9,660 nucleotides of DNA from an uncultured bacterium (GTDB lineage Bacteria; Bacillota_I; Bacilli_A; RFN20; CAG-826). The first letter of the stretch is position 1, and the number at the start of each line of letters is the position of its first letter. Where the stretch lies: positions 1 to 9,660 of the forward strand of contig CASEST010000042.1 of the NCBI GenBank assembly GCA_949290725.1. Direction: 5' to 3'. Shown here one piece after another: positions 5,021-9,660 of the stretch. The notes under the pieces were generated by a model, which saw nothing but the letters and a program-made list of their open reading frames with translations, searched no databases and was not told where the DNA came from. The translations under genes were made by a program, and so were the position numbers.

Positions 5021-6356
5021 TTTTTCTACCCTCACTTCTATATCTTTCAACTCTTTGTCTTCGTATATCTTCTTTTATTATTTTCCTTTTATACCTTCTT
5101 TTTGCTTTTTCTTCTGCAATTCTAACTTTTTTCTTATAGTTTGGTTTAACTTTTTTACTCTTTACTTTAGATTTTTCAATATTAATTTCCTTTATTAATT
5201 CAGGATTAACACGTTTAGGTCTTTTATTTAAATCAGGATTTTTATCTTCAACAATATCAGAGCCATTAATCTTTAAATATGATGGCCTAACTCCAATATT
5301 AAGAAGTCTTTTAGCTTTATCAATTGTCTCATTGTTATAAAATACATAGGAATTGCCACTATTTCCTATTCTTCCTGTTCTACCAGCGCGATGTAAATAA
5401 TATTCGATATTATTTGGGACATCAACACTTAAAACATCGCTAACATTAGGAATATCAATGCCCCTAGAGGCTAAATCACTACAAACAATAATTTGGAACT
5501 CATTATTTAAAGCTCTTCTTAACATAGCTTTTCTCTCTCGTTGAGATAATTCGCCAGAAATAATTCCACAATTAATTTTTTGTTTCTTTAAATGTAGATA
5601 GATATCATTAACTTCACTCTTCTTATTGGCGAAGATGAATAATAAATATGGATTAAATTTAGATATGAATAAATCAACACTTTCATTTAAAGGTTTATGT
5701 TTGGTATTTATAAAATAATGTTTAATAAAATTATCTGTTGATTTTTCTAAATCAATAATTCGATCATTAGGCAATTCTTTTTTTAAAAAAACTCTTATAA
5801 ATTGTGAAATGGTCGCACTAAATACCATCATTTGTTGATAATCAATTAGATTTATTGTTTTTTCAATATCTTCAAAAAAACCGCTTTCAGAAAGCATATC
5901 AATCTCATCTAAAACAATAAAACGGATATTTGATAAATTGACATTATTTCTTTCAATTAATCCACTAATTCTTCCAGGAGTTGATATTAAAATTTGAGAA
6001 TTAGTTTCCAAGTCATTAACATTTTTTGTTACATCAATACCACTTGTAAATAATTTAATTGATAATCGAGGAAAAAAATTCTTAAATTCTTTAAAAAAGT
6101 TATAAGTTTGAAGTGCCAATTCTTTAGTAGGAACTATAATTAAAGCCTGTGCACCATTATTAAAATCTATATTGTTTAAAATAGGTATCAAAAAAGCATG
6201 AGTTTTCCCACTACCAGTATCACTTCTAACGATGATATTTTCACCTTTTAAGGCTTTAGGAATAACCTCACATTGCACTTTAGTTGCCTCGACATAATTT
6301 AATTTATTTAAGGCATCAATAATCTCTTTTTTTAAATTAAACGAACTAAATTTCAT
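5013..6356 (-). CDS. cshB: DEAD-box-family RNA helicase (CshB-like) with a DEID motif II
   Basis: ATP-dependent RNA helicase, expected to remodel structured RNA in ribosome assembly or mRNA decay. RecA-like domain 1 shows the Q motif with Q28, motif I T-G-S-G-K-T (47-52), P-T-K-E-L-A (76-81, usually PTRELA), T-P-G-R (126-129), motif II D-E-I-D (150-153, not DEAD) and S-A-T (180-182). Domain 2 has S-D-L-A-S-R-G-I-D (293-301) and motif VI H-R-A-G-R-T-G-R (322-329). Residues from about 375 to 447 form a Lys/Arg-rich tail suited to binding RNA. The symbol rests on position: B. subtilis cshB also lies between ispH and nfo. It is transcribed divergently from ispH and ends in TGA, evidence that UGA is a stop here. 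The ATG has a -10-like box 8 nt upstream and no clear Shine-Dalgarno sequence. Confidence 0.92.
   Translation of the reverse strand: MKFSSFNLKKEIIDALNKLNYVEATKVQCEVIPKALKGENIIVRSDTGSGKTHAFLIPILNNIDFNNGAQALIIVPTKELALQTYNFFKEFKNFFPRLSIKLFTSGIDVTKNVNDLETNSQILISTPGRISGLIERNNVNLSNIRFIVLDEIDMLSESGFFEDIEKTINLIDYQQMMVFSATISQFIRVFLKKELPNDRIIDLEKSTDNFIKHYFINTKHKPLNESVDLFISKFNPYLLFIFANKKSEVNDIYLHLKKQKINCGIISGELSQRERKAMLRRALNNEFQIIVCSDLASRGIDIPNVSDVLSVDVPNNIEYYLHRAGRTGRIGNSGNSYVFYNNETIDKAKRLLNIGVRPSYLKINGSDIVEDKNPDLNKRPKRVNPELIKEINIEKSKVKSKKVKPNYKKKVRIAEEKAKRRYKRKIIKEDIRRQRVERYRSEGRKNG
5029..5033 (-). promoter_or_regulatory. Shine-Dalgarno sequence that sets the nfo start
   Basis: GAGGG on the minus strand lies 8 nt before the ATG at 5018-5020 and inside the end of the helicase gene. 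It supports this ATG over the TTG at 5048-5050, which has no comparable site. Confidence 0.7.
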
Positions 6357-6364
6357 ACTCTTAA

Positions 6365-6370
6365 ATTTTA
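6365..6370 (-). promoter_or_regulatory. -10 box of the cshB-nfo operon, positioned for a leaderless mRNA
   Basis: TAAAAT on the minus strand ends 8 nt before the helicase ATG (spacer TTAAGAGT). Transcription would start within a base or two of the start codon. The 58-base divergent region shows no Shine-Dalgarno sequence at a usable distance and no strong -35 box. Confidence 0.42.
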
Positions 6371-6380
6371 ACTTAAATTG

Positions 6381-6392
6381 TGATTTTAATCA
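6381..6392. promoter_or_regulatory. Small inverted repeat midway between divergent cshB and ispH
   Basis: TGATT-TT-AATCA is an inverted repeat with 5-bp arms. It lies near the middle of the divergent 58-base intergenic region, 10-11 bases from each putative -10 box. A site here could act on both promoters. No regulator is recognised, and a chance origin is possible in such AT-rich DNA. Confidence 0.25.
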
Positions 6393-6402
6393 TTATAAAT
6401 GT

Positions 6403-6408
6403 TAAAAT
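6403..6408 (+). promoter_or_regulatory. -10 box of ispH, positioned for a leaderless mRNA
   Basis: TAAAAT ends 6 nt before the ispH ATG (spacer TATTAC), so transcription would begin at or very near the start codon. TTGTGA at 6378-6383 is a partial -35 match at a long 19-nt spacing. No Shine-Dalgarno sequence precedes the ATG. Confidence 0.45.
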
Positions 6409-6414
6409 TATTAC

Positions 6415-7299
6415 ATGGAATTCGAAGTTTTAGAAAACTGCTCTGGCTTTTGTCCCGGAGTAAAAAGAGCACTTAGAACAGCTTTTGATTTAAGAATAAA
6501 CTATCCACATAGAGAAATAGTTATCTTGGGTCAATTAGTACATAATGTCCAAGTAAGTAGTCAATTGAAGCAAAGAAGAATAAGAACACTCGATATGGAA
6601 TATGATGATTTAATAAGATTTATGCATCTTTTTCAAGAAGAAAAAACAATGTATGTCTATTCTGCTCATGGTCACTTTAAAGATTTAGAGGATGAAATAG
6701 ATCCAACTAAAAGTTTTTTATCCGATGCCACTTGTCCTTTTATTAAAACAATCAACGATGAATTATCGACTATTAAATGTGATGGCAAAAAAATTATTTA
6801 TATTGGCGATAAGGAACATATAGAGGCAATTGTTTCGACTAGATATTTAAATTCAACAAATATTCAAATTGTAAAAACTATTGATGAAATTAATCTCAAT
6901 ACTATTCAGCAACCAATAATATTAATTAATCAGAGCACCTATCCGATTGAGGATGCCATTCAAAAAATTAATGAATCAAATTTTAAATATGGACTTGAAA
7001 TTTATAATCATTTTTGCCCTTATTTAAAACTTAGGATTGATAATATAATTGATACTTTACATTTATACGATGTTTATTTTGTTGTTGGCAGTCACAATAG
7101 TTCAAATGCAAATATGATTTTTAATTACTTAAAAAGTCGTAATAAAGAAACATATTTAATAAATCGTCCCGATGATTATCTTGATTTAGATTTTAGAGAT
7201 GAAAGATATATAAGAAAAAAAGCGGCAATTGTTTCAGCCACTTCGCAAGATATTGATGTTTGCTATACGTTTAGAGATATTCTAGATGATCTTTGGTAA
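6415..7299 (+). CDS. ispH: 4-hydroxy-3-methylbut-2-enyl diphosphate reductase IspH (LytB)
   Basis: Last enzyme of the MEP pathway, reducing HMBPP to IPP and DMAPP at a [4Fe-4S] cluster. The three cluster cysteines are C13 (G-F-C-P-G-V), C107 (D-A-T-C-P-F) and C201 (H-F-C-P-Y), spaced much like E. coli C12/C96/C197. Substrate-binding residues are also present: H43 (G-Q-L-V-H-N), H85 (S-A-H-G), H135-x-E137 corresponding to E. coli H124/E126, and G-S-H-N-S-S-N at 225-231. Some usually strict blocks have drifted: the C-x-A-T after the third cysteine reads C-P-Y-L, and the late G-A-S-x-P-E block reads S-A-T-S-Q-D. The catalytic set still looks complete, so activity is likely. The gene lies against its neighbours, diverging from cshB and overlapping the end of the Nif3 gene by 18 bases. 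Its 3' coding end contains an antisense terminator. Confidence 0.95.
   Translation: MEFEVLENCSGFCPGVKRALRTAFDLRINYPHREIVILGQLVHNVQVSSQLKQRRIRTLDMEYDDLIRFMHLFQEEKTMYVYSAHGHFKDLEDEIDPTKSFLSDATCPFIKTINDELSTIKCDGKKIIYIGDKEHIEAIVSTRYLNSTNIQIVKTIDEINLNTIQQPIILINQSTYPIEDAIQKINESNFKYGLEIYNHFCPYLKLRIDNIIDTLHLYDVYFVVGSHNSSNANMIFNYLKSRNKETYLINRPDDYLDLDFRDERYIRKKAAIVSATSQDIDVCYTFRDILDDLW
7211..7243 (-). terminator. Intrinsic terminator of the rpoD-sigma-trmK-nif3 operon, inside the ispH coding end
   Basis: On the minus strand AAGTGGC (7243-7237) pairs with GCCGCTT (7226-7220), with one G-U wobble, around a 10-nt loop. A run of seven T (7221-7215), the first two of which are in the stem, and CTTA follow. 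It lies 38 bases past the stop codon of the Nif3 gene and is read as the K-A-A-I-V-S-A-T-S-Q segment of IspH (about residues 269-278) on the other strand. Confidence 0.72.
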
Positions 7300-8061
7300 T
7301 TCTTCATGATCAACTTTATAAATTTTCAAACTGGCATCAATTTCTAATAAATTTCGTTCCATTTGCTCCATAAAAATTTTCTCAATTTCATGAGGCAAAT
7401 TTAAATAGTTATAATGATTCAAAACTACCCCTCTTCTACCATGGTGAGGAATATCTCCGCTAATAAAAATATCATAACCTTCATTCTTAGCATTTAAATA
7501 ACTATGCCATCCGCCACCACCAACAATGGCAACTGTTTTAATAATCTTGTTACCACAATCAATCAATTCTCCATAAGCTACATTCAATCTCTCTTTAGCA
7601 AATTTAGAAAAACCTTGCACATCCATTTCTTCTTCTAACTCTCCGCCTCTAGCCATCGGATCAGAAATCAATGGTCTTATATTTAATAAATTTAATTTAT
7701 TCGCCAAAGCATCATTCATCCCATCTTTACCTTCATCAAAATTCGTATGATATGAATAAATTGGGATATCTTTTTCTAACATTTTATTAGTTAATTCGAG
7801 TTTAAGTGGGTCATTATTCAAAACTTGTTTGTAAGTTCCGAAAATAAAAGGGTGGTGCGTAATAATTAAATCAATTTTATCGAACAAATCGTTTTCTTTC
7901 ATATAATTAAAAACAATATCATCGAAATCAAGGCACAATAAAATACTATTAATATCGTTTTTTAATTTTCCAATTTGTAAACCAGGAAAATCATAATATT
8001 TTTTAGCAATCGACTTAGGGAATTTTTTAGATAATTTATATAAGATTGTTTTAGTTTTCAT
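7282..8061 (-). CDS. Nif3-like dinuclear metal centre protein (short YqfO/YbgI type)
   Basis: Member of the widespread NIF3/DUF34 family, dinuclear metal-binding proteins of unsettled physiological role (annotations as GTP cyclohydrolase 1 type 2 are uncertain). Metal-ligand blocks, numbered from the ATG at 8061: I-T-H-H-P (H69, H70), S-Y-H-T-N-F-D (H105, D109) and a C-terminal P-H-E-I-E-K (H224, E227). The last matches the H-x-x-E-K pattern I recall from B. subtilis YqfO. G-L-Q-I-G at 27-31 and S-G-D-I at 201-204 are also typical. At 259 residues it lacks the CutA-like middle domain found in longer Bacillota homologues. The start at 8061 was preferred over the ATG at 8079 because AAAGGG lies 9 nt upstream and the family N-terminus begins here. 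It overlaps trmK by 11 bases; in B. subtilis yqfO also follows trmK. The gene ends in TAG inside the 3' end of ispH. Confidence 0.92.
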   Translation of the reverse strand: MKTKTILYKLSKKFPKSIAKKYYDFPGLQIGKLKNDINSILLCLDFDDIVFNYMKENDLFDKIDLIITHHPFIFGTYKQVLNNDPLKLELTNKMLEKDIPIYSYHTNFDEGKDGMNDALANKLNLLNIRPLISDPMARGGELEEEMDVQGFSKFAKERLNVAYGELIDCGNKIIKTVAIVGGGGWHSYLNAKNEGYDIFISGDIPHHGRRGVVLNHYNYLNLPHEIEKIFMEQMERNLLEIDASLKIYKVDHEELPKII

Positions 8062-8707
8062 ATTCAATAACCCTTTCATTAGATAAATATTCTTTTTTTA
8101 ATTCTTGATATCTAGGCGAATTAACATCTAATTTGTCCATTATGGTAAAAATTTTTTTATTGATTTCTTTATAATGATTGATAAATAAATCACATTTTTC
8201 CTTTAATAGAATTGGACCATATTTAAGTTCAAATTCACTATAATCTTTTTCACCCTTTGAAAAAGAAATCAATTCATAATATATACCATTTTCAATTAAG
8301 CATTTTTCATTGTCAATATAATAACCTAAACTTACAATAAACTTCCTAATCAAATCAATATTTGTATGAGAATCGATAATAATTTGATGAATAAATTCTA
8401 ATTTTTTAAGGTTTTTATTTATAATTTGATTAATATTATTAAAACCCATGCCAGCTAAAACAACACAAGTGTATTCCTTTGTCAAATCATCTAATCCATC
8501 GCTTAAGGAAATGTTTATATTTTTATATGCGGTGTTTTTTTTAAGGTTATTAAATGGTCCTTTTTTATTTTCTACTCCTTTTAAAGAAATATTTGGGTAT
8601 AAATCCCTTAAAAGCAATAATAAATATCCATGATCACTTCCAACATCAAAAACACCACTATTTTCACTATGGATTAATTTAGAAAGTTCATAAATTCTTA
8701 TTTGCAT
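8051..8707 (-). CDS. trmK: tRNA (adenine(22)-N1)-methyltransferase TrmK
   Basis: SAM-dependent methyltransferase that makes m1A at position 22 of tRNA. The Rossmann-fold SAM site is clear: F-D-V-G-S-D-H-G-Y-L at 20-29 (family D-I-G-S-D-H-A/G-Y-L). Next come a D-G-L segment (70-72), L-A-G-M-G at 84-88 (usually I-A-G-M-G-G; here the last Gly is Phe), and G-P-I-L-L-K-E-K at 164-171, matching the family G-P-x-L-x-x-E-K. The C-terminal part is Lys/Glu-rich and probably helical (about 165-218), like the coiled-coil domain of characterised TrmK. Length is 218, slightly short. AAAAAGGGA lies about 8 nt before the ATG. The gene overlaps the second sigma gene by 20 bases and the Nif3 gene downstream. 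The sigA-trmK-yqfO order is also found in B. subtilis. Confidence 0.93.
   Translation of the reverse strand: MQIRIYELSKLIHSENSGVFDVGSDHGYLLLLLRDLYPNISLKGVENKKGPFNNLKKNTAYKNINISLSDGLDDLTKEYTCVVLAGMGFNNINQIINKNLKKLEFIHQIIIDSHTNIDLIRKFIVSLGYYIDNEKCLIENGIYYELISFSKGEKDYSEFELKYGPILLKEKCDLFINHYKEINKKIFTIMDKLDVNSPRYQELKKEYLSNERVIEYEN
8071..8076 (-). promoter_or_regulatory. Shine-Dalgarno sequence that sets the Nif3 start
   Basis: AAAGGG on the minus strand lies 9 nt before the ATG at 8059-8061 and directly after the ATG at 8077-8079. It can serve only the downstream codon, and the upstream ATG has no purine-rich site at the right distance. Confidence 0.7.
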
Positions 8708-9578
8708 TTTTAATTTCCCTTTTTATTTCTTTTTTCAATTTGAAAATAGCTTCCTTTTCAATTTGACGTATCCTCTCTTTAGAAACATTATAAATATTCC
8801 CAATTTCTTTTAAACTTAACTTTTCTTTATTATTAAATCCGAAATGAAGTTCGAGAATATTTTTTTCACGCTCGTTTAGAACATTAATGCTTTTATTAAT
8901 TATGTCCTTGTTATCTAATAAAGAAACAAAATTCTCTTGGTTAAAACTATTTTCATCAGCTATAAATTTAACTAAATCCGAGTTATAAAAGTTATCGTCA
9001 TCAATTGAAAGAAAAGAAAAAGCTCTTAATGCTTTTTTGATTTTATAAATTGGTACTTTTTTATTTAAAAGCAAATATAAATCATATACTGTTGCCTTTT
9101 TCCCTGTTTTCCTCTTATATTCTTTAATTATCTCATTAATTTTTTTATTTAGATCTAAAGTATCGAAAGAGGCATTAACATTATATTTTGAAAGCGTTGA
9201 TAAAATATGTTTTTTTATCCAATAAACTGCATAAGTTGAAAATCTAGTATTCTTCGACGGATTAAAACGATCAACTGCGCTTATCAAGCCAACATTACCT
9301 TCTTCTATTAAATCAAAAAGAGGAACGATATCATAATTATATTTTTTTGCGCAATAAACAACTAGACGTAAATTAGCATTAATCATTTTATTACGAGAAA
9401 TATTATCGCCTTTCAAAACCTTTCCAGCTAATATTTTTTCTTCAGCTTGAGATAATAAAGGAATATTACTAATTAACTTAAAATAATTTGATAAATCAGC
9501 ATTTGGAGAAAATATAGATTTATCATTAATTATTAAATGCGAAGGGATATTGTTAAAAAATATTTCTTTAGATTTCAT
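8688..9578 (-). CDS. Second sigma-70-family factor, directly downstream of rpoD
   Basis: RNA polymerase sigma factor of 296 residues, related to RpoD/SigA but without region 1.1 or a long N-terminus. Region 1.2 starts near D28-L-S-N-Y-F, and region 2.1 is around N67-A-N-L-R-L-V. Regions 2.2-2.4 run D-L-I-E-E-G-N-V-G-L (89-98), R-F-N-P (104-107) and T-R-F-S-T-Y-A-V-Y-W-I-K-K-H-I (111-125). Region 3 is about 145-190, and region 4 is L-N-E-R-E-K-N-I-L-E-L-H-F-G (234-247) with a helix-turn-helix ending in K-E-R-I-R-Q-I-E (267-274). Region 2.4 differs from housekeeping sigma: the usual T-W-W-I-R-Q-A-I reads V-Y-W-I-K-K-H-I, so the -10-contacting Gln is Lys. Region 4.2 is close to normal. The ATG shares its A with the rpoD stop (TAATG), with no Shine-Dalgarno sequence, so translation probably depends on rpoD. 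Likely an alternative group 2-like sigma; the regulon is unknown. Confidence 0.92.
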   Translation of the reverse strand: MKSKEIFFNNIPSHLIINDKSIFSPNADLSNYFKLISNIPLLSQAEEKILAGKVLKGDNISRNKMINANLRLVVYCAKKYNYDIVPLFDLIEEGNVGLISAVDRFNPSKNTRFSTYAVYWIKKHILSTLSKYNVNASFDTLDLNKKINEIIKEYKRKTGKKATVYDLYLLLNKKVPIYKIKKALRAFSFLSIDDDNFYNSDLVKFIADENSFNQENFVSLLDNKDIINKSINVLNEREKNILELHFGFNNKEKLSLKEIGNIYNVSKERIRQIEKEAIFKLKKEIKREIKNANKNL

Positions 9579-9660
9579 TAATTAGAAAAATCATCAAGCT
9601 TTTTTTGCTTTGTTGGATGTTTTAGTTTCTTAATAGCTTTAGCTTCAATTTGTCTTATTC
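9578..9660 (-). CDS. rpoD: Housekeeping sigma factor RpoD/SigA, last 26 codons (truncated by window edge)
   Basis: On the minus strand the open frame entering at 9660 reads I-R-Q-I-E-A-K-A-I-K-K-L-K-H-P and then T-K-Q-K-K-L-D-D-F-S-N before TAA at 9578-9580. This is the end of sigma region 4.2 of a primary sigma factor, whose hallmark is R-I-R-Q-I-E-A-K-A-L-x-K-L-R-H-P-x-R-x-x-x-L-x-D-F. The conserved H-P and the L-x-D-F ending distinguish it from the next gene, whose tail is only Lys-rich. The rest lies beyond the window. The TAA stop overlaps the start of the second sigma gene by one base. Confidence 0.92.
   Translation of the reverse strand, partial: IRQIEAKAIKKLKHPTKQKKLDDFSN

Noticed and set aside
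5018..5050. TTG start at 5048-5050 giving a longer Nfo
   Set aside because: The ATG at 5018-5020 has a GAGGG site 8 nt upstream and matches the usual Nfo N-terminus; the TTG has neither.
8059..8079. ATG at 8077-8079 as the Nif3 start
   Set aside because: The AAAGGG ribosome-binding site lies downstream of it and serves the ATG at 8059-8061; the extra six residues do not match the family.
8448..8633. 61-codon open frame on the plus strand
   Set aside because: Antisense to the SAM-binding region of trmK, with no supporting signals.

Overview
The window is a very AT-rich chromosomal segment, about three quarters A+T by eye. It looks like a low-GC Bacillota genome on the Mollicutes/Erysipelotrichia side, probably a reduced or host-associated lineage; this placement is inferred from composition and gene content. 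UGA appears to be an ordinary stop. None of the full-length genes contains an in-frame TGA, tryptophan is encoded by TGG, and the helicase gene ends in TGA at 5013-5015. This is not the Mycoplasma-type code.

Layout, left to right. (1) 1-390: the 3' end of an IS30-family transposase gene, followed by a non-coding stretch with five related copies of an 18-nt motif. (2) 484-1266 (+): plsY, phospholipid synthesis, ending at a bidirectional terminator (about 1365-1407). (3) 3019-1412 (-): a tight operon rpmG (L33) / MBL-fold hydrolase / efp (EF-P) / yneF (UPF0154). rpmG is only 49 codons and easy to miss. (4) 3114-4160 (+): ispG. (5) 6356-4157 (-): DEAD-box helicase (cshB-like) and endonuclease IV (nfo). 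(6) 6415-7299 (+): ispH. (7) 9660-7282 (-): the last 26 codons of the housekeeping sigma factor rpoD, a second sigma-70 factor fused to it by a TAATG stop/start overlap, trmK, and a Nif3-family protein.

The right two thirds (rpoD, trmK, Nif3, ispH, cshB, nfo, ispG) keeps the content and order of the Bacillus subtilis sigA-trmK-yqfO-ispH-cshB-nfo-ispG neighbourhood. Here ispH and ispG are turned against their neighbours and a second sigma gene is inserted after rpoD. IspG and IspH are the last two enzymes of the MEP isoprenoid pathway, so the organism probably makes its own isoprenoids.

The main second-look points concern gene expression. Four transcription-initial genes (plsY, ispG, cshB-like, ispH) have a -10-like hexamer ending only 6-8 nt before the ATG and no Shine-Dalgarno sequence, which suggests leaderless mRNAs; most operon-internal genes have good SDs. 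Two minus-strand operons appear to end at intrinsic terminators written inside the 3' coding ends of the opposing ispH and ispG genes. EF-P lacks the conserved PGKG tip lysine, and the tandem second sigma factor has altered -10-recognition residues. I found no clear new defence or mobile system; the novelty is in compact genome architecture and divergent core proteins.
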